This document shows positions 41,286 to 51,199 of a DNA stretch of 64,000 bases, one piece after another (within the stretch, counting starts at the first letter, position 1; every line of letters starts with the position of its first letter). A program made the translations under genes and the position numbers. Source of the DNA: Klebsiella pneumoniae (GTDB lineage Bacteria > Pseudomonadota > Gammaproteobacteria > Pseudomonadales > UBA5518); contig CAMAXE010000002.1 in NCBI GenBank assembly GCA_945862145.1, positions 136,284-200,283 on the forward strand. Reading direction: 5' to 3'. The notes below the pieces were generated by a model. That model saw only the letters and a list, made by a program, of their open reading frames with translations, had not been told where the DNA came from and searched no databases.

Positions 41286-42182
41286 ATGATCCGACGTTTC
41301 AAACCCACCGACTCGCAGGAGGCCGTCGCTGCGGCAATCAAGGAAGACGGCGCCGCGATCATCGATCAACTTGTTTCCGCGGATGTGATGGATCGGCTTC
41401 AGTGCGAGGTCGATCCTTGGCTTGCCCGCGTGCCCTTTGGCTCCTGCGATGCGGGCGGGCTCCGTACGCGTCGTGTCGGCGGGCTCGTCGCGCGCTCGGC
41501 AACGGCGCGCGAGCTGATCGTCCATCCCGCGATCCTCGGCGTCGCGCGCCGCGTGGTGCATATCCCCACCACGATCCAGCTCCACCTGACCCAGATCATG
41601 GCCCTCGATCCGGGCGAGAAAGGCCAGCCGATCCACCGCGATCAACAGGGGTTGGATCTTTTCACGTTTCCGGCGGGCTACGAGGTGCTCTGCAATGCGC
41701 TCTGGGCGGTGACGGACTTCACAGCGCGTAATGGCGGCACTCGCATCATTCCGCGCAGCAATCACTTTGCCGACAACCTGAGCGAGAGTTTCCGCGAAGA
41801 GGACACGCAGGCCGCGGAGATGGTGCGGGGTTCCTGCCTGATCTACTCCGGTAGCATCTATCACGGAGCGGGCGCAAATCGCAGCGAGCAGACCCGCACG
41901 GGCATGCGCATCCTCTACTCTGCCGGGTGGCTGCGGCAGGAAGAAAACCAGTATCTCTCGGTTCCGCCCGATATCGCCCGCCAACTCGATCCCGCGATGC
42001 TGCGCCTCATCGGCTACCAGCGAGGCGCCTTTGGTCTGGGCTACATCGATGATATGCGCGATCCGATCGCGGCCATTCGCCCGGAGCTTGCCGGGGAGCC
42101 CGGATTTGGCAGCGAGGAGTTGTTAGGCGAACAGTTCGCGAAGATGCGGCGGTTCGCAGCCGGCAGCGATGACGGGAATTGA
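41286..42182 (+). CDS. Phytanoyl-CoA dioxygenase (PhyH) family protein
   Basis: IHRDQQGLDLFTFP (HxD), ALWAVTDFTARNGGTRIIPRSNH, GSIYHGAGANRSEQTRTGMRILYSAGW. Confidence 0.9.
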   Translation: MIRRFKPTDSQEAVAAAIKEDGAAIIDQLVSADVMDRLQCEVDPWLARVPFGSCDAGGLRTRRVGGLVARSATARELIVHPAILGVARRVVHIPTTIQLHLTQIMALDPGEKGQPIHRDQQGLDLFTFPAGYEVLCNALWAVTDFTARNGGTRIIPRSNHFADNLSESFREEDTQAAEMVRGSCLIYSGSIYHGAGANRSEQTRTGMRILYSAGWLRQEENQYLSVPPDIARQLDPAMLRLIGYQRGAFGLGYIDDMRDPIAAIRPELAGEPGFGSEELLGEQFAKMRRFAAGSDDGN

Positions 42183-42282
42183 AATCCGCGGTGTGCATGC
42201 ACGGCGTACACCGAGTCCTTGGCACCCCGTTTTTCCGATATGCTTGCGCCGAATCAGGCACGATAAAAAACAAGGAGCCTTT

Positions 42283-42828
42283 ATGGACGCGCATCTCGAA
42301 TCCCGCTTGCAGGAACTGCTCGACAAGCAGGCGATCCACGAATTGGTGTCCGCCTACTGCAACGCGGCTGACCGCCACGACAACGAGAAGATGCGCGCGC
42401 TCTACCACGAGGACGCTCTCGACGATCACGCCTCGTTTTTCAAGGGGCTGGCGATGGATTTCATCGACAAGCTCCCCGCGATCCAGGTGCCGATGGAAAT
42501 CCTCCATCACAACGTCACCACCGTGAACCTCAAGCTCGATGGCGATAACGCTGAGGGTGAGGTCTACATCATCGCCTTCCACAAGATACGCACCGACGAA
42601 GGCTCCTTCGATCTGCTGATCGGGGGACGCTATTTCGACAAGTACCAGAAGCGCGACGGTGTCTGGAAATTCGCCCATCGTGCCGTGGTGGCGGATTGGG
42701 CCAATCTGCACAATCCCTCGATCGTGAATCTCGACAACCCCATCATCGAAGGCGCGTACATCGGCAAGCCTGGCGTGGCCGATCCCTCATATGGGTTCTT
42801 CTCGATGTTCAAGCGCGGGCAACGTTGA
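42283..42828 (+). CDS. Nuclear transport factor 2/SnoaL-like protein
   Basis: LLDKQAIHELVSAYCNAADRHDNEKMRALYHEDALDDH...GGRYFDKYQKRDGVWKFAHRAVVADW. Confidence 0.85.
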   Translation: MDAHLESRLQELLDKQAIHELVSAYCNAADRHDNEKMRALYHEDALDDHASFFKGLAMDFIDKLPAIQVPMEILHHNVTTVNLKLDGDNAEGEVYIIAFHKIRTDEGSFDLLIGGRYFDKYQKRDGVWKFAHRAVVADWANLHNPSIVNLDNPIIEGAYIGKPGVADPSYGFFSMFKRGQR

Positions 42829-43013
42829 TCCTGGCGCGCGTCGCGGGTCAGGGTGCGAGACGGGTGCTGCTTCTCTTGCCGGCCTCTCTTGCCGGTTGCT
42901 TAAGCCTACGCCCCAACGCTATGGTCAGCGCGCGCGAGCAGCCAAACCTGCGCAGCCCGTCCTGCAAGGGCTTGTGATTCCATCTTTCCGGCCAGGCAGC
43001 TACGCACCGAGGA

Positions 43014-43700
43014 ATGCACCCTGTGAAACTCTACATGCACCCCATAGCCACCACCGCGCGCCCCGTGCGCTTGTTCTGCGCCGAAAGCGGTATCGCGCTT
43101 GAAGAGGAGGTGGTGGATCTGACGACTGGCGCGCATCACAAGGAACCTTTTGCATCGCTCAATCCAAGTCGTCAGGTGCCACTGCTGGTGGATGGCGACA
43201 TGCAGCTCACGGAGAGTTCGGCGATCCTGAAATACCTCGCCGACAAGCACGGCTCACCGGCGTACCCGAAGGACCTCCAAAAGCGCGCCAAGGTCAACGA
43301 GATGATGGACTGGCTCAACACCGGGCTCATGCGCGATCTGGGCTACAACCTTGTGTACCCGCAGGTCTATCCCCACCACAAGCGCCGCAGCGATGAAGCT
43401 CAGGCCGGCACTCTTGCCTGGGGGCAGGCGGGCGCCAAGCGGTGGCTGCTGTTGCTCGATCAGAATTGGCTCGGCGCTGGTCAGACGTATCTTTGCGGCG
43501 ACGAGATCACGATCGCGGACTACTTCGGCGCCTGCACGGTCACGCTGGCCGAGTTGATTGACTGTGACTTCAGCCAGTTTCCAAACCTCAGCCGGTGGTT
43601 GTCGACGATGAAAAGTCTCAAGAGTTGGGACGCGGTCAATCAGGTGTTTCAGGCCGCGGCGGCGGGCAACAAGGGCAAGCCATTCGAGGTGGTCAACTAA
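43014..43700 (+). CDS. Glutathione S-transferase family protein
   Basis: TARPVRLFCAESGIALEEEVVDL, NPSRQVPLLVDGDMQLTESSAILKYLADKHGSPAYP, DEITIADYFGACTV. Confidence 0.9.
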   Translation: MHPVKLYMHPIATTARPVRLFCAESGIALEEEVVDLTTGAHHKEPFASLNPSRQVPLLVDGDMQLTESSAILKYLADKHGSPAYPKDLQKRAKVNEMMDWLNTGLMRDLGYNLVYPQVYPHHKRRSDEAQAGTLAWGQAGAKRWLLLLDQNWLGAGQTYLCGDEITIADYFGACTVTLAELIDCDFSQFPNLSRWLSTMKSLKSWDAVNQVFQAAAAGNKGKPFEVVN

Positions 43701-45276
43701 TCCCGGACAGGCTCTCCCACTGCTCGCGCAATTCGCGTTTCAGGATCTTGCCGATTGCACTGCGCGGTAGCTCATCTACCGCCAGCACGGCGCTCAGGCG
43801 CTGGGTCTTGCCGAGCCGCGCGTTGCTCCAGTCGCGGATCCCGGCGGTGTCGTCAGGCGCATCTGCACGCAATACCACTGCAGCCACCGGCGTCTCGCCC
43901 CAGGCCGCGGAGGGCACGCCGATCACGGCACAGTCGAGTACGTCCGGATGTGCGCGCAGCACGGCCTCGAGATCGCTCGGGTGCACGTTGAAGCCGCCCG
44001 TGATGATCATGTCTTTTTTACGATCGAGCAGGGTCAGGAAGCCATCGGCGTCGAAGCGGCCGATGTCGCCGGTGCGTATATAGCGCTCACCGCCCTCGTC
44101 GTACCACTCGGCCTCGCGTGTTTTGCCGGGCTGCCCGTGATAGCCGATCATCATGCTGGCCGAGCGCCCCACGATTTCGCCCGTCTCGCCTTGCGCCACC
44201 GGCCTGCCGCTCTCGTCGATCAGCAGGATCACGTTGCCCATGGCGGGCTGTCCCACGGTGTGCAGTTTGTCCGGATGCAGGTGCGCGGCAAGGATGCAAC
44301 TCCCGCCACCTTCGGTCATGCCGTAGAGCTCGGTGAGTCCGCCCGGCCAGCGCTTCAGTACCTCGGCCTTCAGTTCCGCGTGGAAGGGCGCGCTTGAGCA
44401 GAACTTGGCCTGGGTGCAGGACAGATCGAACTGCCCGAAGGCCGGCAGCGCCATCAGCCGCGCGTACTGCACGGGCACGAGCATGGTGTGGGTCATCCGC
44501 AGTTCCTGGGCGCGCTCCAGGTAACGCAGGGCGTCGAATCTCGCCATCAAGGCCAGCGCGCCTCCCATCACCAGCGTGGGGATCACCACCACCAGCGTGG
44601 TGTTGGAGTAGAGCGGTGTGGAGATCAACGCGACGGAATCGGGCCCGTAACCTGAGCCTGCTGCACGCATGGCCTGCGCCCAGCGCATGCCGTGCGGCTG
44701 CACGATGCCCTTGGGCGTTCCGGTGGTGCCGGAGGAGTAAATGATATTGAAAGCCCAGGCAGGGTCGATCTCGACTGCCGTGGGTCGTGTGCCGGCCGCG
44801 GCAAGCCAGCCCTCGAAGGGCCGTGGGCCCTGGTTGTCCAGTGCTACTTGCGGCACGCCGCGCGCGCTGATTACGGGCTCGAGGGTGGCGGTGGTCTTGG
44901 CATCGACAAACAGCAGTTTCGCACCGCTGTCTTGCACCATTGCGGCTGTCTGGGCGGGCGTCGAGCCCGGCGCAATGGGCACTACCACCACGCCGGCGCG
45001 CAGTGCACCCACGAACACCGCGAGGTATTCGATGCGCGATGCGGCGCATATCGTGATGGCCTGTTGCGGGGCGATGCCGTCGCGCTGCAGTGAGGCGGCG
45101 ATCCGGTCGGCAAGATCATTTAGCTCGGCGTAGCTGATGCGCCGTTGGTCGTCGATGACAGCCGTTGCATCGGGCCGCTCGGCAGCATGCTTCGCGACGC
45201 GGCCCGCAACAGTCTCGAAGGGCAGCGGGGTCGGGGTGCCCAGGTGGGAGGTGAGGGCAGGCGGGGTCATGAGCAC
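43693..45276 (-). CDS. AMP-dependent acyl-CoA synthetase/ligase
   Basis: IIYSSGTTGTPKGIVQPH, ELYGMTEGGG, YIRTGDIGRFDADGFLTLLDRKKDMIITGGFNVHPSDLE, GKILKRELR. Overlaps the 3' end of the convergent GST gene by 8 bp. Confidence 0.94.
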   Translation of the reverse strand: MLMTPPALTSHLGTPTPLPFETVAGRVAKHAAERPDATAVIDDQRRISYAELNDLADRIAASLQRDGIAPQQAITICAASRIEYLAVFVGALRAGVVVVPIAPGSTPAQTAAMVQDSGAKLLFVDAKTTATLEPVISARGVPQVALDNQGPRPFEGWLAAAGTRPTAVEIDPAWAFNIIYSSGTTGTPKGIVQPHGMRWAQAMRAAGSGYGPDSVALISTPLYSNTTLVVVIPTLVMGGALALMARFDALRYLERAQELRMTHTMLVPVQYARLMALPAFGQFDLSCTQAKFCSSAPFHAELKAEVLKRWPGGLTELYGMTEGGGSCILAAHLHPDKLHTVGQPAMGNVILLIDESGRPVAQGETGEIVGRSASMMIGYHGQPGKTREAEWYDEGGERYIRTGDIGRFDADGFLTLLDRKKDMIITGGFNVHPSDLEAVLRAHPDVLDCAVIGVPSAAWGETPVAAVVLRADAPDDTAGIRDWSNARLGKTQRLSAVLAVDELPRSAIGKILKRELREQWESLSGIS

Positions 45277-45368
45277 TCCGGTAGGCGATACGCGCGTGAA
45301 CCCACTGTGCCGTGCCGACGCACAGCAGTCAGCAGCACAGGTTTCTCAGGGCAGGGTACCCTCCGGAT

Positions 45369-46271
45369 CTATCGCTCCCCTGATGCCAGCCAGCGTGCGC
45401 ACTCTGGACCGAGTTCCGCCAAGGCACGCTCTTCATAGGCCGCCGCTTCTTCCGCGGTGAGCGTGTCCCTCCAGCGTCCGTTCTGCCCCTTGTTGATGAA
45501 GACCTCTGCTCCCGCATCCCAGAAGGCGCCACCGAGAGGCACCGATTTGCTGGCGTTCCGCTTCATCCACTCGAACGAACACTGCTCGAGAATCATCTCC
45601 CATGTCGATTCGTTGATAGGGATTTGCAGAAACTCAGCGATCTTGCGGATCTCGCCGGGCATGTTACGTTTGAGGTCGGCGAAATGGACGAGCTTCACGT
45701 TGGGAAGATCGCGAATCTGCCACCAGGTGCGGATGTTCTCCCAGAATGGCCAGAAGGGATGTCCGTCTTGCTCCATCCAATCGTTCCAGTACTGCCTGAT
45801 ATCAGCGGGAGGACGCTCGATGGGTGGGCCGACCCGTCCGGGTGTCTCGTTCAGCGCGTCGTACCAGAGCTGATTGGCGTTGGCATGGTGGTTGTACATG
45901 CTCCAAACCACATCCCGGCCGTCCCGGCCGATATAGAGATAACGCGCCTGCGGCGAGAATACGAGCGCATCCACCGGCAGATGGGTCTTGAGGAAGCGGC
46001 GGTGGGTTTGTGCCTCCACGGCTGGGAGTTTGACCTCCTTCGGCGGCACGCGCAGGTCGAGCCAGGGGGACATTTCTGCGACCGCCAGATTCGGATCCGC
46101 ATTGAAGAGAAGCTGTCCGATGATCTGCTGCATCCAGGTCGTGCCTGACTTGGCGTAGGTGGCAATCACAATGTCGTCGTCGCGGAACACAAGATCGTTC
46201 CAGATCGTCGAGTCAAAGTGATGGTTATGAAGCTCCCGGGTCTTGCTCGGCCAGACGACGATATCGGTCAT
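45369..46271 (-). CDS. Sulfotransferase (Sulfotransfer_1, PAPS-dependent type)
   Basis: ATYAKSGTTWMQQIIGQLL, RFLKTHLPVDAL, YIGRDGRDVVWSMYNH, KGQNGRWRDTLT. Confidence 0.93.
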   Translation of the reverse strand: MTDIVVWPSKTRELHNHHFDSTIWNDLVFRDDDIVIATYAKSGTTWMQQIIGQLLFNADPNLAVAEMSPWLDLRVPPKEVKLPAVEAQTHRRFLKTHLPVDALVFSPQARYLYIGRDGRDVVWSMYNHHANANQLWYDALNETPGRVGPPIERPPADIRQYWNDWMEQDGHPFWPFWENIRTWWQIRDLPNVKLVHFADLKRNMPGEIRKIAEFLQIPINESTWEMILEQCSFEWMKRNASKSVPLGGAFWDAGAEVFINKGQNGRWRDTLTAEEAAAYEERALAELGPECARWLASGER

Positions 46272-46343
46272 AACTATCCCCTGTGGTGCGGTGCCTGATC
46301 ATAGCCCACTAACAAGCGCCGCCCCCGAGCAGCGTATGCCGTA

Positions 46344-47324
46344 TCACACACCACACAGCCGCTCGAGGGCGAAGTCGGGCAGTGCCAGGTCCGGCACCGC
46401 CACTAATGCGGCGCCAATGCGCTGGTGCCAGTAGGACTCGCTGCCGGCCGCTGCGCGCCAGGCATGTAACCGGCGTGTGCAGAGCTGCAGGTCGAATTCC
46501 TCGGTAATGCCGATGGCGCCGTGCACGGCATGCGCCACGCCGGTTACGGTTGTCACCGCGGCGCTGGTGCGTGCCTTGGCGAGTGCGCAGTGCAGCGGAT
46601 CGGGAAGCACCTGTTGCGTCTCGCAGCCCATGCGGGCCGCGGTGCGTGCGGCCGCCACATGCTCGGCCATCACGCTTAACTGGTGCTGTATGGCCTGGAA
46701 CTTGCCGATCGAGCGCCCGAACTGCGAGCGCTCGTTGGCAAAGCGCAGCGAGAGACCGAGCAGCCGGTTCATGGCGCCCGCCATCTGCGCGGCCAGGACG
46801 AGCGCCTGCAGGGCGCGTACATCGAGCGTGGAGGCGCAGGTCCACGCAGGCTCTGGAAGTGCTTGAAGCCTGACATCCAGGCTGCGCTCCGCGGCACGTT
46901 CGCGCGGAACATCGCGGATATCGAGCAGTTGCAGGCGCTCGCCATCGCCAAGCAACACCCAGTGGGCGGTGCTTCCTTCGTGGAGCAGGGCTCCCGCTCC
47001 CGTCCCGCTCACCCCGAAGACCATGGCGCCGGGGGGCGCTGCGTGGTCGTGCAGGGCGAGTACGCCGCGCGCCAGCATGGTTTGCGCCAGGGGAGTGGGC
47101 AGGAGGTGATGCCCGCAGAGCTCGAACAGGGCAAAAGCGTCCGCCAGTACTAGACCGGCACCGCCCTGCGACTCCGGAACCAGCGCATCGGCAAAGCCCG
47201 ATTCCTCGATCGCCGACCACAGCGCGGCGCCGGTGTCACCGGCCTCGATGTGGCGGATGGCATCGGGCGTGGAATGCGCGGCGAGCAGGCTCGCCAGGGC
47301 GTCTTCGAGCAGTGTTTCAGCCAT
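46344..47324 (-). CDS. Acyl-CoA dehydrogenase family protein (short, 326 aa)
   Basis: GFADALVPESQGGAGLVLADAFALFELCG; RFANERSQFGRSIGKFQAIQHQLSVMAEHVAAAR; HAVHGAIGITEEFDLQLCTRRLHAW. Confidence 0.88.
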   Translation of the reverse strand: MAETLLEDALASLLAAHSTPDAIRHIEAGDTGAALWSAIEESGFADALVPESQGGAGLVLADAFALFELCGHHLLPTPLAQTMLARGVLALHDHAAPPGAMVFGVSGTGAGALLHEGSTAHWVLLGDGERLQLLDIRDVPRERAAERSLDVRLQALPEPAWTCASTLDVRALQALVLAAQMAGAMNRLLGLSLRFANERSQFGRSIGKFQAIQHQLSVMAEHVAAARTAARMGCETQQVLPDPLHCALAKARTSAAVTTVTGVAHAVHGAIGITEEFDLQLCTRRLHAWRAAAGSESYWHQRIGAALVAVPDLALPDFALERLCGV

Positions 47325-47333
47325 GGTGGTGCA

Positions 47334-48488
47334 TCAGCGCAGTCCGAGTCCGCGGGCGATCATGCCGCGCAGCACTTCGCGCGTGCCGCCGCGCAGCGAA
47401 AACGAGGGCGAGATTTCCTGCGCATAGCGAAGCGTCGCCTGCAGTTCCTCGCCGGGGGGATGGTCCGGATCCGCGAACACGGTGTCGGCGATCAGAGCGG
47501 GCAGGCTCTGCTCGAACTCGGTGCCCAGATCCTTCACCAGTGCCGCCTCCACCACCGGGCTGTGGCCCGCGTCGAGGCGTGCGGTTACCGCCACGGCCAT
47601 CTGCCGCAGGGTGGCGAGTTGTGCGGCGATGGCGCCGGCCTGCGTCAGCAGCGCGGCCGTGGGTGCCGGGTGGCTGCGCAGCCACGCGAGCCAGGGCTCG
47701 AGCAGCACGATGCTGGAATAAAGCCGCTCGGGGCCGCTGCGTTCGAAAGCGAGTTCGGCGGTGACCTGCTCCCAGCCCTGGCCCTCGGCGCCGATCAGCG
47801 CATCGTCCCCGAGATCGACCTCGTCGAAGAACACCTCGGCGAAATGGGCGTCGCCGGCAAGGTCACGGATAGGGCGGATGGTGACGCCGGGCAGCGAGAG
47901 ATCCACCAGCACCTGCGAGAGTCCCTTGTGGCGGTCTTCGGGGGTGCCCGAGGTGCGGACCAGCGCGATCATGTAGTGGGCTTTTGCCGCGTGGGTGGTC
48001 CAGATCTTCTGCCCGCTCAGCCGCCAGCCCGACTCGCTGCGCACCGCCCGTGAGCGCACGGCTGCGAGGTCGGAGCCCGCGCCCGGCTCGCTCATGCCGA
48101 TGCAGAAAAACGATTCGCCACGGCAGATGCGGGGCAAGTGAAAGCGCCGCTGCGACTCGGTGCCGTACTTGAGGATCAACGGGCCGCTCTGGCGATCCGA
48201 GATCCAGTGCGCCGCCACCGGTGCACCGGCGATCAGGAGCTCCTCGACCAGCACGAAGCGGGCAAAGGCGCTGCGCCCGGCCCCACCGTACTCGGCCGGC
48301 AGCGTGATGCCTACCCAGCCGCGGGCGGCCATGGCACGGCTGAAATCGGCGTCAAAGCCGGTCCATGAGCGCGCGCGCTGCACCGCCGGGCGCTCGCCCA
48401 GATGCTCGCGCAGGAAGGCCCGCACCTCCGCCCTCAGGGCCGCGTCGTGTGCGGGGATGCGGGCTCCCGTGCCGAAGGTTTCGATCAT
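47334..48488 (-). CDS. Acyl-CoA dehydrogenase family protein
   Basis: ITLPAEYGGAGRSAFARFVLVEELL, FFCIGMSEPGAGSDLAAVRSRA, IWTTHAAKAHYMIALVRT, SFSLRGGTREVLRGMIARGLG. Confidence 0.92.
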   Translation of the reverse strand: MIETFGTGARIPAHDAALRAEVRAFLREHLGERPAVQRARSWTGFDADFSRAMAARGWVGITLPAEYGGAGRSAFARFVLVEELLIAGAPVAAHWISDRQSGPLILKYGTESQRRFHLPRICRGESFFCIGMSEPGAGSDLAAVRSRAVRSESGWRLSGQKIWTTHAAKAHYMIALVRTSGTPEDRHKGLSQVLVDLSLPGVTIRPIRDLAGDAHFAEVFFDEVDLGDDALIGAEGQGWEQVTAELAFERSGPERLYSSIVLLEPWLAWLRSHPAPTAALLTQAGAIAAQLATLRQMAVAVTARLDAGHSPVVEAALVKDLGTEFEQSLPALIADTVFADPDHPPGEELQATLRYAQEISPSFSLRGGTREVLRGMIARGLGLR

Positions 48489-48522
48489 GACGCCGGTACC
48501 TGCAGGGTCTCGCGGACCTGGT

Positions 48523-49689
48523 TCATCGGGGTAGCTTGAGGCGGTTGGCGATGTTGTTTTTCTGGATGGCCGAGGAGCCGCCGAGGATCGGCATCACCAG
48601 AATGTCGCGCACATAGCGCTCCATGTCGAAATCACCCACGTAGCCATAAGCGCCCATCACCTGCTGGCAGCTCAGCACGATGTCGCGCGCGGTATCGCAC
48701 ACGAAAAGCTTGGCCATCGAGGTCTCCACGGTGGCGGGGCGCTGCAGATCGACCAGTCTTGCCGCGTTGTAGGTCATCAGGCGGCAGGCCTCCCAGCGCG
48801 TTTTCGCCTCTGCAAGCATGTGGCGTATCGACTGAATGGTGCAGATCGGCTTGCCGAACTGGAGCCGTTGCTGCGAATAGTCCCAGGCGTCGTCGATGGC
48901 GGCGCGCGCGATGCCGAGCGCCATGGCGGCGACTTCGATTTTCTCGATATCGAGCCCGGCGCCAACCACTTTGGTCCAGCCGTTGTTCCAGCCTTCATCG
49001 CCGCCGACGATATTGGCCGCGGGGATCGCCACCTCATTGAAGGAAACGTCGTAGGTGCCACCACCCTTAAGGCCCAGGGTTTCCTGCGACTCTAGCGTTA
49101 CGCCCGGTGCATCCGGCGGAATCAACAGGATGCTGAGGTTGTGGTAGCGGTCCTCGACGGGGCCCGTGCGGACGATGGCATAGATGTACTCGGAGATCGC
49201 CGCCCCGGAGCAGAAGCGCTTGCTGCCGTTCACGATCACCGTATCGCCCTCGCGGCGGGCGGTGGTGCGCACGCTGGCGATATCGGCGCCCACGTCGGGC
49301 TCACTGAAGCCGTAAGCCACCATCAGACCTTCGTTGGCCACGCGTGGCAGCAGGCTGCGTTTTTGCTCCTCGCTGGCCACCTCGGCGATGTTGAGCGCCG
49401 CATAGCAGGCCGACTGGATATAGCCGCTGGCCACCGACATGCTGCGCGCGGACAGCTCCTCGATCACCACGATCATCGCCGTGATGTCGCGCCCCGTGCC
49501 GCCGTATTCCTCGGCGACGGTGAGGCCGGTCAGGCCGAGGGCGACCAGTTTGTCGTGAACATCGCGCGGGAAATAGACGTTCCGGTCCCATTGCCGGACC
49601 AGCTTGCGCGGCATCTCCTTGTCGATGAAGCGGCGCAGCGTGTCGCGCAACATCGCCACATGCTCGCTCTCGTCATGGTTTTGCATCAT
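48523..49689 (-). CDS. Acyl-CoA dehydrogenase
   Basis: VAEEYGGTGRDITAMIVVIEEL, YGFSEPDVGADIASVRTTA, YSQQRLQFGKPICTIQSIRHMLAEAKTRWEACRLMTYNAA, MGAYGYVGDFDMERYVRDILVMPI. Confidence 0.93.
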   Translation of the reverse strand: MMQNHDESEHVAMLRDTLRRFIDKEMPRKLVRQWDRNVYFPRDVHDKLVALGLTGLTVAEEYGGTGRDITAMIVVIEELSARSMSVASGYIQSACYAALNIAEVASEEQKRSLLPRVANEGLMVAYGFSEPDVGADIASVRTTARREGDTVIVNGSKRFCSGAAISEYIYAIVRTGPVEDRYHNLSILLIPPDAPGVTLESQETLGLKGGGTYDVSFNEVAIPAANIVGGDEGWNNGWTKVVGAGLDIEKIEVAAMALGIARAAIDDAWDYSQQRLQFGKPICTIQSIRHMLAEAKTRWEACRLMTYNAARLVDLQRPATVETSMAKLFVCDTARDIVLSCQQVMGAYGYVGDFDMERYVRDILVMPILGGSSAIQKNNIANRLKLPR

Positions 49690-49759
49690 GGGTATTCCGT
49701 TGCGGCGCGATGGATTCGGCAAGGCGCATTCATGGTTCCGGGCAGGGTGCGCCGGGCGT

Positions 49760-50056
49760 TTATCTGACCACGGCCTGCGCCAGCATCAGTTCCGTATCGC
49801 AACCGGTCTTGCGCAGTTCGATCATCGGGATGTAGTCCGGGTCCTGGTGCCAGGCGCGTGCGGCCTCGTCGGTCGGGAACTCGATCACCACCAGCGCGGT
49901 CGGCGGCTCGGCATCGCCTTCGAGCATCTCCACCTGCACGCCACGCCCCAGATAGACGCCGCCGTGGCGCGCCACCACACGCTCTGTTGTTGCCACGTAC
50001 TCGGCAAACCAGCCCCAATCGCGTACCCGCAGAAGTCCTACGACGTATACGGCCAT
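49760..50056 (-). CDS. DUF1330-family protein
   Basis: MAVYVVGLLRVRDWGWFAEYVATTERVVARHGGVYLGRG...LVVIEFPTDEAARAWHQDPDYIPMIELR. Confidence 0.88.
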   Translation of the reverse strand: MAVYVVGLLRVRDWGWFAEYVATTERVVARHGGVYLGRGVQVEMLEGDAEPPTALVVIEFPTDEAARAWHQDPDYIPMIELRKTGCDTELMLAQAVVR

Positions 50057-50399
50057 GTTGGCCCTCCGGATGATACTGGCGGTGGTTGCAATGGCTTGGA
50101 GGGGAGGCTACCCCCGTGCTCCAGCTGTTATGGGGCAGAGCTTATGGGATCGGTCGCTCACGTTCGACTCATTTCCGGAGTGTGCACTCAGGAGCCGCAT
50201 GCAGCGGCTTCAAGGACAGGCAAAAATGGCTGGTCTGGGGCCGCGCCAGCGTGGTAGCGTCGCGCCTGAAAAAGCCGTCGGCGGACGTGTTGGCTCATGT
50301 CCCGTGCCGCTGCGGCAAGAGCGTGATGCGCGCTCAGACCTCCGGGTGTTCCGGGGTGAGGCTCGGTTTGGAGGCGTTGATGCAGAGGAACAGCTACAG

Positions 50400-51047
50400 A
50401 TGAGACAGACCAGCGGCAGTTCCAAATCCCAGCCGCCCGCGCCGCTCTGGGAGCCGCGACGCATGCCCAGCCAGCAGCGGGCCCGTGCCACGGTCGATGC
50501 CATCCTGCAGGCAGCCCGTTCGGTATTCGCCGAGCGCGGCTACGCTGGCGCCACGACCAACCACATCGCCAACGCGGCCGGCGTCAGCGTCGGCTCCCTC
50601 TACCAGTATTTTCCCCGCAAGGAGGCCATCGCCGCGGCGATGCTCGAAGACGCCGTGTTCAAGGCGGGCGCGGTGCTGCGCGAGCGCATGCTCGATTGCA
50701 TGCATACGCCCCTGGAACAAGGCATCCCGCTGATCGTCAAGGCGGTAATGGAGCTGCGGCGGGCGAACGCCTTCTTTTTCATGGGGCTGCGGCGCGAGGT
50801 CCCCGGCCTGCGCGAGGGTTCGGGCAACCTGACCATCGAAAGCTTCATGACCAGCACCACCTACGCCTACTTCCAGCAGCATCGCGAGCAGATCCGCCTT
50901 CCCGATCTCGATGTCGCCATCACGATGGTCAAGTACCTCGTGGCGGGCGCCGTCGATTTTTATCTCGAAGACCCCAGCCCCCAGCTGGACGACGAGCAAC
51001 TGGTGGCCGAACTCTCCAACAGTGTGCTGCGCTACCTTACTGCCTGA
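50400..51047 (+). CDS. TetR/AcrR family transcriptional regulator
   Basis: RARATVDAILQAARSVFAERGYAGATTNHIANAAGVSVGSLYQYFPRKEAIAAAM. Start trimmed to MRQTSGSS. Confidence 0.92.
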   Translation: MRQTSGSSKSQPPAPLWEPRRMPSQQRARATVDAILQAARSVFAERGYAGATTNHIANAAGVSVGSLYQYFPRKEAIAAAMLEDAVFKAGAVLRERMLDCMHTPLEQGIPLIVKAVMELRRANAFFFMGLRREVPGLREGSGNLTIESFMTSTTYAYFQQHREQIRLPDLDVAITMVKYLVAGAVDFYLEDPSPQLDDEQLVAELSNSVLRYLTA

Positions 51048-51199
51048 GGGCGCCGGCGCCATGCGCCGTGTGTGTTCTATACTCATTGTGTGTCCGCCCC
51101 CGGGTAGCGCGCTTGAAACGCGAGTACAAGCCGAGGGGGTAGCATGAAAGACTCAACACTGCAGTCCGCCATCTCATGGGTTCGCAAAGGGGAATAACG

